From Belnapia rosea (GTDB taxonomy: Bacteria; Pseudomonadota; Alphaproteobacteria; Acetobacterales; Acetobacteraceae): a stretch of DNA of 64,000 nt. Shown piece by piece: positions 33,687 to 41,885 of this stretch. Each line of letters begins with the position of its first letter. Position 1 is the stretch's first letter. The notes under the pieces are model-generated. The model was given only the letters and a program-made list of their open reading frames with translations. It did no database searches and was not told where the DNA came from. Both the position numbers and the translations under genes were made by a program. Location of the stretch: the NCBI RefSeq assembly GCF_900101615.1, contig NZ_FMZX01000005.1, forward strand, positions 202,707-266,706. The letters are read 5' to 3'.

Positions 33687-35066
33687 TCAGGCCGCGGCGT
33701 CGCGCAGCCGGAAGCCTTCGAGAAAATGCGTATCCACACCACCTGCCTGCATGGCCTCGCTCCGCAGCGCGCGGGCGAGGAAGCCGGCATTGGTGCGGAT
33801 GCCCTCTGCCACGACTGCGTCGAGGGCGGAAGCCAGGCGCTCCAGCGCCTCGGCCCGGCTCGGCGCATGGGCGATGAGCTTGGCGATCAGCGGATCGTAG
33901 AACGGCGTCAGCACGTCACCGGTGCGGAAGCCGGCATCGATCCGCAGCCCCGGCCCAGGCTCCGGCAGGCGGAGCATGGCGATGGTGCCGGGGGAGGGGA
34001 GGAAATTCCGCGCCGGATCCTCGGCGCAGAGCCGCGCCTCGACCGCATGGCCCTGCGGCGCCAGGTCCTCCTGCGCGAAGGGCAGGCGCTCGCCGGCGGC
34101 GACGCGCAGCTGCCATTCGACGAGGTCGAGGCCGGTGACCATCTCCGTCACCGGGTGCTCCACCTGCAGGCGCGTGTTCATCTCGATGAACCAGATGCGC
34201 GCGGCGTCGAGCGGCGGGGTGGCATCGGCCACGAATTCCACCGTGCCCGCGCCGACATAGCCGACCGCCCGGGCGAGAGCCACGGCGCGGCGACCGAGCT
34301 CCGCCCTCAGTGCGGCATCGATGCCGGGGCCCGGGGATTCCTCCACCAGCTTCTGGTTGCGCCGCTGCAGGGAACAATCCCGCTCGCCGAGATGCAGCAC
34401 GGTGCCATGCGCATCGGCCAGGACCTGCACCTCGATATGCCTGGCGCTGGCGACGAATTTCTCGACCAGCACGCGGTCATCGCCGAAGGCCGTGGCCTCG
34501 CGCCGGGCCGCGGCAAGCGCCGCGGGGAAGCCGGGGGCTGCCTCCACCCGGCGCATGCCGCGGCCGCCGCCACCGGCGACCGCCTTGATCATGACCGGAT
34601 AGCCGATGCGCCCGGCCTCCTCGGCCAGGCGCTCAGGCGATCCATCCTCGCCGTCATAGCCAGGCACGGCGGCGACGCCGGCCTCGCGCGCCACCGCCTT
34701 GGCCGCCGCCTTGCCGCCCATGGCGCGGATCGCGGCCTCCGGCGGGCCGATGAAGACGAGGCCCGCCTCGACGCAGGCCCTGGCGAAATCGGCATTCTCG
34801 CTGAGGAAGCCATAGCCCGGATGCACCATCCGGGCGCCGCTCCGCAGCGCGGCCGCGATGATCGCCGGGATGGAAAGGTAGCTCTCACGCGGTGGCGCCG
34901 GCCCGATCCGCTCCGCCGCATCGGCCGCGGCGACATGCATCGCTCCCGCATCTGCATCGGAATAGACGGCGATGCTGCGGAGGCCGAGGCGGCGGCAGGT
35001 GGCGGCGATGCGGCAGGCGATCTCGCCGCGATTGGCGATGAGGACCGGGCCCAGCATCTCAGGCAT
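33687..35066 (-). CDS. Biotin carboxylase subunit of an acyl-CoA carboxylase
   Basis: 459 residues without a fused biotin domain. It has the ATP-grasp biotin carboxylase layout: PVLIANRGEIACRIAATCRRLG, HPGYGFLSENADFA, MIKAVAGGGGRGMRRVE glycine-rich loop, HIEVQVLADAHG and RDCSLQRRNQKLVEESP, and the catalytic EMNTRLQVEHPVTEM. It carboxylates the biotin on the separate 73-residue carrier using ATP and bicarbonate. The start at 35066 overlaps the end of the carrier gene by 8 bases. It is second in the operon carrier, carboxylase, bioY, carboxyltransferase, Bug, Bug. Confidence 0.92.
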   Translation of the reverse strand: MPEMLGPVLIANRGEIACRIAATCRRLGLRSIAVYSDADAGAMHVAAADAAERIGPAPPRESYLSIPAIIAAALRSGARMVHPGYGFLSENADFARACVEAGLVFIGPPEAAIRAMGGKAAAKAVAREAGVAAVPGYDGEDGSPERLAEEAGRIGYPVMIKAVAGGGGRGMRRVEAAPGFPAALAAARREATAFGDDRVLVEKFVASARHIEVQVLADAHGTVLHLGERDCSLQRRNQKLVEESPGPGIDAALRAELGRRAVALARAVGYVGAGTVEFVADATPPLDAARIWFIEMNTRLQVEHPVTEMVTGLDLVEWQLRVAAGERLPFAQEDLAPQGHAVEARLCAEDPARNFLPSPGTIAMLRLPEPGPGLRIDAGFRTGDVLTPFYDPLIAKLIAHAPSRAEALERLASALDAVVAEGIRTNAGFLARALRSEAMQAGGVDTHFLEGFRLRDAAA

Positions 35067-35280
35067 CCAGCAGCAGCACGACCTGGCCTTCGTTCACCTG
35101 ATCGCCCTCGGCGACGAGGATGGATTTCACCGTGCCGGCGCGAGGCGATTCGACCGGGATCTCCATCTTCATGGATTCGAGGATCATGAGCACATCCCCG
35201 GCCGCGACCGCCTGGCCCGGCGTGGCCTCGATCTTCCAGACGGAAGCCGTGATTTCGACGGGCACGGCGATATCGGCCAT
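35059..35280 (-). CDS. Stand-alone biotin carrier protein
   Basis: 73 residues forming one biotinyl domain. The biotinylation motif is ESMKME with Lys38; the usual motif is AMKM, and ESMKM is a known variant. The flanking glycine-rich turns (TPGQAVAAGD, VAEGDQVNEG) fit the fold. A separate minimal carrier of this sort is less common than the carrier fused to biotin carboxylase. It is the first gene of a six-gene minus-strand operon, with a GntR-type site at 35304-35315 just upstream. Confidence 0.9.
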   Translation of the reverse strand: MADIAVPVEITASVWKIEATPGQAVAAGDVLMILESMKMEIPVESPRAGTVKSILVAEGDQVNEGQVVLLLDA

Positions 35281-35303
35281 GGAGTTTCTCCGGACGCTTC
35301 TAA

Positions 35304-35315
35304 TTTGTTATCACA
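35304..35315. promoter_or_regulatory. GntR-type site TTTGTTATCACA upstream of the carboxylase operon
   Basis: TTTGTTATCACA is the exact reverse complement of TGTGATAACAAA found at 36085-36096 in front of the CoA-transferase gene. It lies 24 bases upstream of the biotin carrier start and within the 86-base gap to the divergent GntR gene. Around it TTTGT-TATC-ACAGA is nearly palindromic. A shared operator for the GntR protein is the simplest explanation. Confidence 0.65.
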
Positions 35316-35366
35316 GATCAGGCCGGCGCCGGTGCCTGTCAAGCCATTTGTGGAAGGAACCACCCC

Positions 35367-36050
35367 ATGGATGCCGAGATTCCGCTGCCGGGTGGCGACC
35401 GGATCGCGGCCCGGGTGCATCATTGGTTGCGCCTCCAGCTCATGCGCAGCCGCTTCCGGCCGGGCGAGAAGCTCAAGCTGCGGACCCTGGCCGAGGAGCT
35501 CGGCGTCAGCCCGACCCCGGTGCGCGAGGCGCTCGGCCGGCTGGTCAGCGAAGGGGCGCTGGAGCAGCTCGACCACCGCTCCGCCCGCGTCCCGCTGCTG
35601 TCCGACGAGAGGCTGCGCGAGGTCTGCGAGCTGCGCGCCGACCTCGAGGGCAAGGCGGCGGCGCGCGCGGCGGAACTCGCCAAGCCGCAGGATGCGGACC
35701 GGCTGGCGGCGATCCATGCCCGCATGAGCGAGGCCCGCGTGGCGGGGCGCTCGCCCGAGATGCTGGTGGAGAACGAGCGCTTCCACATGGAGGTCTGCAC
35801 GCTGGCCGGCATGCCGGTGCTGCTGCGCCTGGTGGAGAGCCTCTGGCTGCAATGCGGCCCGCTGAACGCCGCGCTGACGCGCATGCGCTTCCTGCACCGG
35901 CCGGAGGAGCACCCGCATCATGACGTGATCCGCGGCATCCGCGAGGGCGACAGCGCCCTGGCCCGGCTCGCCATCCAGCGGGACATCACCGTCTACGCCG
36001 ACGCGCTGATCCGCCGCCTGCCGGAGATCAACGTCGCCGCCAGGGAATAG
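35367..36050 (+). CDS. GntR-family regulator, FadR/FCD subfamily
   Basis: 227 residues. Winged helix: VHHWLRLQLMRSRFRPGEKLKLRTLAEELGVSPTPVREALGRLVSEGALEQL. The FCD domain has ELRADLEGKAAARAAELA, NERFHMEVCTLAGM and HHDVIRGIREGD with metal-ligand His residues. It lies between the divergent carboxylase operon and the CoA-transferase gene, with a 12-base sequence repeated in both flanking gaps. It probably controls both arms in response to an acyl or carboxylate ligand. The gap to the CoA-transferase gene is 71 bases. Confidence 0.9.
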   Translation: MDAEIPLPGGDRIAARVHHWLRLQLMRSRFRPGEKLKLRTLAEELGVSPTPVREALGRLVSEGALEQLDHRSARVPLLSDERLREVCELRADLEGKAAARAAELAKPQDADRLAAIHARMSEARVAGRSPEMLVENERFHMEVCTLAGMPVLLRLVESLWLQCGPLNAALTRMRFLHRPEEHPHHDVIRGIREGDSALARLAIQRDITVYADALIRRLPEINVAARE

Positions 36051-36081
36051 GCGGGGATTGACAACGCAGCCGGCCCTCCTG

Positions 36082-36097
36082 TTTTGTGATAACAAAA
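36082..36097. promoter_or_regulatory. GntR-type palindrome upstream of the CoA-transferase gene
   Basis: TTTTGT-GATA-ACAAAA is a perfect inverted repeat with a 4-base centre. It contains TGTGATAACAAA (36085-36096), the reverse complement of the site at 35304-35315. It lies 24 bases before the CoA-transferase start, the same distance as the other site from its gene. The AT-rich site stands out in GC-rich DNA. Confidence 0.7.
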
Positions 36098-36121
36098 TAA
36101 CACCCAGGAGGATCTGTCTGC

Positions 36122-38500
36122 ATGCCGCGCGACCCCGACGCCGCCCTGCCCTTGCGCCATCTCCGGGTGCTGGAATGCGGCGGCAACGTCGCCACGGCCT
36201 ATGCCGGCAAGATATTCAGCGATTTCGGCGCCCAGGTCACCGTGCTGGAGCCGCCGGGCGGCCATCCGCTGCGGGCGGAGCCGCCCCTGGTCGACACCGC
36301 GGAGGGCCCGCAATCCGCCCTCTTCGCCTGGCTCAGCACCAACAAGCGCAGCGTCACGCGGCTGGATGGCATCGATGACTGCGACGTGCTGCTGGATGGC
36401 CGCCCGCCTGCCGAGCGCGACGAGGCCTCGCCGCCCGCCACCATCACCGCCGGCATCTCCTGGTTCGGGGATGGCGGCCCCTACCGCGACTTCGCCGCGA
36501 CCGATGCCACCTGCCGCGCCCTCTCCGGCATCCTCATCGGTACCGGCCCGGTGGAAGGCCCGCCCTCCATCCTCGGCGGCATCGCCGGCGCCGTGGTGGG
36601 CGGCATCGCCGCCTTCAACGCGGTGGCGGCCGCCCTGCTCTCCGGCGCGCCGCGGCGGCTGGAGGTCAGCATCCATGAGGCGAATGTCGCCATCGCCGAG
36701 TACCAGGCGGCCCAGGCGGTTACCCACCCGATGGTGGAGCGCCGCCACGGCGTGAACCGCTTCGCGCCCAGCTGCCCGCTCGGCGTCTATCCCTGCCTCG
36801 AGGGCTGGCTCGGCGTCACCATCGTCACCCCGGCACAATTCCGCAGCTTCTGCGACATGATCGGCGCGCCGGAGGTCGGGCATGACCCGCGCTTCGTCGT
36901 CGGCTTCGACCGGCTGGCGCATGTGGCGGAGCTGGAGGCACTCTTCGTCCCCCGCCTGCGCGAGCGCACGGCGGAGGAGTGGTTCGAGGAGGCGCTGCGC
37001 CGCCGCCTGCCCTTCGCCGTGGTGCCCGACATGGCACGGCTGCTCGCCACGCCGACGCACCGGGCGCGCGATGCCTTCGCCACGGTGCAGTTGGGGGAAC
37101 GGCAGTTCGAAGGGCCGACCCTGCCGCAGCGGCTGACCCGCACGCCGCCCCTCACCGGCGGCCGCGCCCCGCGCCCTGGCGAGCATGACGGGCAGCCCCT
37201 GCCCGAACGCCCCCGCCGCAAGCCGGCCCGCCCCGCCGGGCTGCCGCTCGCAGGGCTCCGGGTCGTCGATCTCTCCATGGGCTGGGCCGGGCCGCTCTGC
37301 ACCCGCCAGCTCGCCGATCTCGGCGCTGAGGTGGTGAAGGTGGAGGCCTGCCAGTACCCGGACTGGTGGCGCGGGGTCGATCCCCGCCCGGCCTTCTTCG
37401 CGGAGCGGCAATACGAGCGGGACCTGCGCTTCGGCGTGCTGAACCGCAACAAGGCGGGCATCACCCTCGACCTCACCACGCCGGAGGGCGCCGCCCTGCT
37501 GAAGCGCCTGGTGCGGGAGGCCGATGCGGTGGTCGAGAACTATGCGCGCGAGGTGCTGCCGAAGCTCGGCCTCGACTACCCGGCGCTGGTGCGGGAGCGG
37601 CCGGACCTCGTCATGGTCTCCATGCCGGCCTTCGGCGGCAGCGGCCCCTGGCGCGACGCGCGGGCCTATGGCTCGACGCTCGAGCACGCTTCCGGCCTGC
37701 CCAGCGTCTCGGGCAATGCCGATTGGCCACCGACGACCAACCAGCTCGCCTATGGCGACCCGATCGGCGGGCTCAATGCGGCCGCCGCCGTGCTCACCGC
37801 CCTGCTGCACCGGCGCGAGACCGGGGAGGGGCAGCATATCGATCTCGCCCAGGTGGAGTGCATGTTCCCGCTGGTCGCACCCTGGATCCTGGCGCAATCG
37901 GCCAATGGCTCGGCCGGCCCGCGCCTCGGCAACCGCCACCCGCGCATGGTGCCGCATGGCTGCTTCCCCTGCAGTGGCGAAGGCTGGATCGCCCTCGCCG
38001 TCACCGAGGATGCCGCCTGGCCGCGCCTCTGCGCCGTGATCGGCCGCGAGGACCTCGCCGCCGACCCGGCCCTGGCGAAGGCCAGGGGCCGCCGCGCGCG
38101 GGAGGCGGAGATCGAGGCCGCCATCGCCGCCTGGACGACGGAGCGCGAGGCGGATGCCGCGATGGCGGCGCTGCAATCGGCTGGCATTGCCGCGGGTGCG
38201 CTGCGCTGGCCGACCGGGCTGGTGCGCGACCCGCATCTCAGGGCACGCGGCTTCTGGCAGCCGGTGGAGCGCCCCTGGCTTGGCCATCATGACCAGCCCT
38301 CCGCCCCCTTCCGCGATGCGGGCGGCGGTCCCTATGCTATCCGCCGCCCCGCCCCGACCCTTGGCGAGGACAATGACGCGGTGCTGGGCGGGCTGCTCGG
38401 CCTCCCGCCCGCCGAGCGAGCAGCGCTCGCCGCTGCCGGCATCATCGGCACGGAGGCGATCCCCGTCGCCCAACGAAAATCACGCGCCGCCGGTCAGTAA
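36122..38500 (+). CDS. Two-domain family III (CaiB/BaiF) CoA-transferase
   Basis: 792 residues, about twice the family length, made of two CoA-transferase halves. The N-terminal half (about 12-340) has LECGGNVATAYAGKIFSDFGAQVTVLEPPGG and, at D128, the Asp of the G-D-x-x-x-x-A-x-S-G type active-site segment (ATDATCRALSG). The C-terminal half (about 376-780) has LRVVDLSMGWAGPLCTRQLADLGAEVVKVE, but Glu521 in YGSTLEHASG stands at the comparable place. These enzymes move CoA between acids via an aspartyl-CoA thioester. AGGAGG precedes the start. The gene is preceded by a GntR operator and followed by a Bug protein gene. Confidence 0.9.
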   Translation: MPRDPDAALPLRHLRVLECGGNVATAYAGKIFSDFGAQVTVLEPPGGHPLRAEPPLVDTAEGPQSALFAWLSTNKRSVTRLDGIDDCDVLLDGRPPAERDEASPPATITAGISWFGDGGPYRDFAATDATCRALSGILIGTGPVEGPPSILGGIAGAVVGGIAAFNAVAAALLSGAPRRLEVSIHEANVAIAEYQAAQAVTHPMVERRHGVNRFAPSCPLGVYPCLEGWLGVTIVTPAQFRSFCDMIGAPEVGHDPRFVVGFDRLAHVAELEALFVPRLRERTAEEWFEEALRRRLPFAVVPDMARLLATPTHRARDAFATVQLGERQFEGPTLPQRLTRTPPLTGGRAPRPGEHDGQPLPERPRRKPARPAGLPLAGLRVVDLSMGWAGPLCTRQLADLGAEVVKVEACQYPDWWRGVDPRPAFFAERQYERDLRFGVLNRNKAGITLDLTTPEGAALLKRLVREADAVVENYAREVLPKLGLDYPALVRERPDLVMVSMPAFGGSGPWRDARAYGSTLEHASGLPSVSGNADWPPTTNQLAYGDPIGGLNAAAAVLTALLHRRETGEGQHIDLAQVECMFPLVAPWILAQSANGSAGPRLGNRHPRMVPHGCFPCSGEGWIALAVTEDAAWPRLCAVIGREDLAADPALAKARGRRAREAEIEAAIAAWTTEREADAAMAALQSAGIAAGALRWPTGLVRDPHLRARGFWQPVERPWLGHHDQPSAPFRDAGGGPYAIRRPAPTLGEDNDAVLGGLLGLPPAERAALAAAGIIGTEAIPVAQRKSRAAGQ

Positions 38501-38537
38501 CGGGGGCCACCGAGGACCACAGGGAGGAACAACCGCC

Positions 38538-39503
38538 ATGCCACCCCATCCCGGACGCCGCGCCGTCACCGCCGGGCTCCTGGCGCTGCCCGGCCTCGCC
38601 CGCGCCCAGGCGGAGGCCTGGCCCAACCGGCCGATCCGGCTGATCTATCCCTTCGCCCCGGGCGCCGGAGACCTGGTGCCGCGGCTGATCGGGGAGCAGC
38701 TGCAGCCCATGCTCGGCCAGAGCCTGGTGATCGAGCACCGGCCCGGCGCCAATACCATGATCGGCGCGGAGGCCGCGGCACGCTCTCCGAAGGATGGCTA
38801 TACCCTCGGCTGGGTCGCCACGAGCACGCTGGTGATGAACCCGAACCTCTATCCCAACATCACCTACGGCCTTGGGGATTTCGCCCCGCTCTGCCTCGCC
38901 TACCGGGCGCCCGTCTCCTTCGCCGTCTCGGCGACGCTGCCGATCCGGACGGTGGCGGAGGCGCTCGAGCATATCCGGCGCAACCCGGGCATCGGCTTCG
39001 GCAGCGTCGGCAATGGCAGCTCGCCGCATGTGACGATGGAGATGATGATGGGGCTGACCGGCGTCCGGCTGGAAAGCGTCGCCTATCGCGGCGAGCAGGC
39101 CATCATCACGGACCTGATGACCGGCCGCATCCCCTTCTATGCCGGCTCCACCAATTCCCTGCTGCCGCATCTGGAGGGCGGCAAATTCCGCATCCTCGCC
39201 ATCTCCTCGCCGCGGCGCCTGCCGGTGCTGCCGGATGTGCCGACCTTCCGCGAGGCGGTGCATCCCGATCTCGAGCTGCGCTACTGGCATGGCGTGGTCG
39301 CCCCGGCCGGCGTGCCGGCACCGATCCTCACTCGGCTCGCCAACAGCTTCGCCGAGATCCTGCGGATGGATGCGGTACGCGAGCGGCTGCCGCCCGACAT
39401 GGAGGTCGAGCCGGTCATCCTCGAGGACTTCGCCACGCTGATCCGCGAGGAGCAGGCCCGCTACGGCCGCATCATCCGGGAGAGGAACATCACCGTGCTC
39501 TGA
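38538..39503 (+). CDS. Bug/TctC-family periplasmic binding protein
   Basis: 321 residues. A short Arg-containing signal (PGRRAVTAGLLALPGLARAQA) precedes the mature domain WPNRPIRLIYPFAPGAGDLVPRLIGEQLQPMLGQSLVIEHRPGANT. FGSVGNGSSPHVTME and DLMTGRIPFYAG are the usual cleft segments. GGGAGGAA lies about eight bases before the ATG. It follows the CoA-transferase by 37 bases in what appears to be one operon, so it likely delivers that enzyme's acid. It has no adjacent permease gene. Confidence 0.9.
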   Translation: MPPHPGRRAVTAGLLALPGLARAQAEAWPNRPIRLIYPFAPGAGDLVPRLIGEQLQPMLGQSLVIEHRPGANTMIGAEAAARSPKDGYTLGWVATSTLVMNPNLYPNITYGLGDFAPLCLAYRAPVSFAVSATLPIRTVAEALEHIRRNPGIGFGSVGNGSSPHVTMEMMMGLTGVRLESVAYRGEQAIITDLMTGRIPFYAGSTNSLLPHLEGGKFRILAISSPRRLPVLPDVPTFREAVHPDLELRYWHGVVAPAGVPAPILTRLANSFAEILRMDAVRERLPPDMEVEPVILEDFATLIREEQARYGRIIRERNITVL

Positions 39504-39513
39504 GTGCCGCCCC

Positions 39514-40359
39514 CTACACCGGCACCAGCCGGGTCAGCCGGTTCGGGTTCTGCTCGCTCTGGTAGATCACGCCGCTGGCCGGCTCCCACCACATGCCATG
39601 CGCGCCGTTCAGCACCGGGCGGCAGCGGCCGATCAGCTTGCCCTCGGCGTTGAACTGGCTCAGCCGGGGGATCTGGTCCGTCACGTAGAAGCTGCCCTCG
39701 GGGCCGCCATGGACGTCCATCGGCTTGTGCAGGTCGCGGATGTCGAACAGGTGGGTGCCTTCCGGGGTGAAGGCCTGGACGCGGTTGTTCTCCCGGTCCG
39801 CCACCAGCACGCGGCCATCCCCGAGGACCCAGACCGAGTGCGGCGTGCTGAACTCGCCCGCCCGCTGGCCCGGCCGGCCCCAGGCGCCGAGCCATGTGCC
39901 ATCCGCGGCGAAGCGGTGGACCAGCGAATTCCCATAACCATCCGCCACATACATGCTGCCATCGGGCGCGAAGGCGATGTCGCAGGGCGCGTTGAAGGGC
40001 ATCCCCGGCTGGTGACGCTTGCCGAGCGCCCCCAGGCGATGACCGGCCGCCGAGAAGATGATGACCTCATGCGCATCGCGGTCGACGACGAAGACGCGGC
40101 CATCGGGATGCACGGTGGCCATATGCCCGTCGGCCACCTCGCCCGCGCCCCAGGCCGCAATCCGCTCGCCCGCCGGCGAGAGCACGACAATCGCCGGCCC
40201 GCCCTGCTCCACATAGGGGTCCGTGCGGTACTGCACGAGGACGTTGCCGGCCGCGTCGCAGGCGACGTCGCTGATGCGGCCCGGCCCCTCGGGCAGGTCG
40301 CCCCAGGGGCGCTCGACGCGGTACTGCCTGTCGCCGAGGGCGACGACCAATGGCGTCAT
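39514..40359 (-). CDS. NHL-repeat beta-propeller protein
   Basis: 281 residues from MTPLVVALGDRQYRVERPWGD. Repeated NHL/YVTN-like blades are visible: ISDVACDAAGNVLV, ATVHPDGRVFVVDRDAHEVIIFSAAGHRLG, PCDIAFAPDGSMYVADGYGNSLVHRFAADGTWLG, PHSVWVLGDGRVLVADRENNRVQAFTPEG. It resembles the peptidyl-alpha-hydroxyglycine amidating-lyase-like bacterial proteins. No signal peptide is evident. The start overlaps the PuuE-type gene stop (ATGA), so it belongs to the ureide operon, where hydrolysis of an intermediate is possible but unproven. Confidence 0.82.
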   Translation of the reverse strand: MTPLVVALGDRQYRVERPWGDLPEGPGRISDVACDAAGNVLVQYRTDPYVEQGGPAIVVLSPAGERIAAWGAGEVADGHMATVHPDGRVFVVDRDAHEVIIFSAAGHRLGALGKRHQPGMPFNAPCDIAFAPDGSMYVADGYGNSLVHRFAADGTWLGAWGRPGQRAGEFSTPHSVWVLGDGRVLVADRENNRVQAFTPEGTHLFDIRDLHKPMDVHGGPEGSFYVTDQIPRLSQFNAEGKLIGRCRPVLNGAHGMWWEPASGVIYQSEQNPNRLTRLVPV

Positions 40360-41282
40360 TCGTTCAACCCTTTGCCGGGATAGGGATGCGTCGCCACCCA
40401 GTGCCGGGCGATATCGACCCGCCGGGTGATCCAGACATCCTGCTTCTGCATCATATGGTCCAGCACCCGCTGCAGCCCGACGGCGCGGGCCGGATGACCT
40501 ATGAGCCGCTGGTGCAGCCCGACCGACATCATCTTCGGCCGCCCGGCCTGCCCCTCGGCATAAAGCATGTCGAAGGCGTCGCGGATGTAGGAGAACCACT
40601 GGTCGCTGGTGCCCATCCAGCCGGCATATTTCCCATCATTGTTGGTGATGGAATAGGGCACGACGAGCTGCGGCTTGCCCTCGACCGTCAGCCAGAAGGG
40701 CAGCTCCTCGCCGTAGTAGTCGCTGTCGTAGAGGAAGCCGCCATGCTCGACGACGAGGCGGCGGGTGTTCACGCTCGGTCCGTAGCGGCAGTACCAGCCG
40801 GCGGGCTTCTCGCCGATGGTGTTCTCGAGGCTGGCGACGGCGCGGGCGATGTGATCGCGCTCCTCCGCCTCCGACAGCTCGAAATGCTTCACCCAGCGCC
40901 AGCCATGGCTGCACACGTCGTAGCCGGCGGCGCGGATGGCGGCGCAGGCCTCCGGGTTCTGCTCCAGGGCAAGGGCGCAGCCGAAGATGGTCAGCGGCAG
41001 GCCGCGTTCCTGAAACAGCCGCGTCAGCCGCCAGAAGCCGACGCGGCTGCCGTACTCGAACATCCCCTCGGCGGCCAGGTCGCGGCCCTTGGTAACCTGA
41101 CGGGCGCCGTTGGCTTCGGTGAGGCCGGTCTCGGTATAGCCGTCGCCAAGCGCGATCGAGGGCTCCGAGCCTTCCTCGTAGTTGATGACGAAATTGACGG
41201 CGAGCTTCGCGCCGCCCGGCCATTGCGGGTCGGGCGGGTTGGCGCCGTAGCCGATGAAGTCGCGCCGCACCTCATAGGGCAT
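40356..41282 (-). CDS. puuE: Polysaccharide-deacetylase-family allantoinase (PuuE-type)
   Basis: 308 residues, the length of PuuE allantoinases. The NodB-like fold is seen as LAVNFVINYEEGSEPSIALGDGYTE near the N-terminus, FGCALALEQNPEACAAIRAAGYDVCSHGWRW, SHGWRWVKH with His ligands, PAGWYCRYGPSVNTRRLVVEHGGFLYDSDYYGEELPFW, and GLHQRLIGHPARA. The family hydrolyses allantoin to allantoate without metal-dependent amidohydrolase folds. It sits with an AllA-type gene, which it overlaps by one base (TGATG), and across from urease genes. That supports the ureide assignment over true chitin or peptidoglycan deacetylation. Confidence 0.88.
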   Translation of the reverse strand: MPYEVRRDFIGYGANPPDPQWPGGAKLAVNFVINYEEGSEPSIALGDGYTETGLTEANGARQVTKGRDLAAEGMFEYGSRVGFWRLTRLFQERGLPLTIFGCALALEQNPEACAAIRAAGYDVCSHGWRWVKHFELSEAEERDHIARAVASLENTIGEKPAGWYCRYGPSVNTRRLVVEHGGFLYDSDYYGEELPFWLTVEGKPQLVVPYSITNNDGKYAGWMGTSDQWFSYIRDAFDMLYAEGQAGRPKMMSVGLHQRLIGHPARAVGLQRVLDHMMQKQDVWITRRVDIARHWVATHPYPGKGLNE

Positions 41283-41755
41283 CAGGGCAGCTCCACGGTG
41301 AATTCCGGGACCTCGACGAATTCCTCGTCGCCCTTCGTGCCGTCCCGCCACATGGTGATGACGAAGCGGGCGGGCGCATCGATGATGGTGAAGGGGTGGT
41401 GCCACACATTGGCACCGAAGGTGACGCCCTGCATCGGTCCGGCGAGGAAGGCCCGCGCCCGCGCCATGTCCGGCCCGCCATCCCTGGCATGCGGCGCGAC
41501 GATCACCAGCCAGCGCCCGGCCTGCTGCGGGATGAAGCTCTGCGAGGAGAATTCGTGCCGCTCCATGGTGGTGGAGCGCAGCGGCATGGCGGCCGCCTTG
41601 TCCTTCACCGTCAGCGAGATGCTGGGGCGGGCCTGGGGGCGGAGATTGGCCAGCGCATCCTCGAAATAGGTGCGGCCCGGCACGCTCGGGCATTCGATGA
41701 CCTCGCCGAAGGCCAGGAAGGCGGCGGAGGTCAGTGGTTCGGCCCTTAAAATCAT
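41282..41755 (-). CDS. allA: Ureidoglycolate lyase (AllA family)
   Basis: 157 residues. The AllA fold is indicated by the N-terminus LRAEPLTSAAFLAFGEVIE, the ERHEFSSQSFIPQQAGRWLVIVAP core and the GVTFGANVWHHPFTIIDAPARFVITMWRDG end, with metal/substrate residues in the WHHP segment. The enzyme splits ureidoglycolate into glyoxylate and urea. It heads a three-gene operon with the PuuE-type and NHL genes. The operon diverges from the urease cluster 130 bases away, so urea made here could feed directly into urease. Confidence 0.88.
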   Translation of the reverse strand: MILRAEPLTSAAFLAFGEVIECPSVPGRTYFEDALANLRPQARPSISLTVKDKAAAMPLRSTTMERHEFSSQSFIPQQAGRWLVIVAPHARDGGPDMARARAFLAGPMQGVTFGANVWHHPFTIIDAPARFVITMWRDGTKGDEEFVEVPEFTVELP

Positions 41756-41885
41756 CCCATCAACCCTCCTCTGCGGCGCGGCAGCATGTCCGCCCGGGCC
41801 TGTCAGCGGAAGGGGGGCGGGACGGAAAAGTGCAGGGCCGGAACGGTGGGTTTGCCGGGGGGCGGCCGCATGCCATGCTTGGCCG

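Noticed and set aside
35993..38473. Long antisense open frame opposite the CoA-transferase
   Set aside because: The sense strand has clear motifs and a ribosome binding site; the antisense translation is a shadow.
39514..40359. NHL protein as a gluconolactonase of sugar metabolism
   Set aside because: The blades fit NHL repeats better than SMP-30, and the gene is coupled to ureide genes, so no sugar role is claimed.
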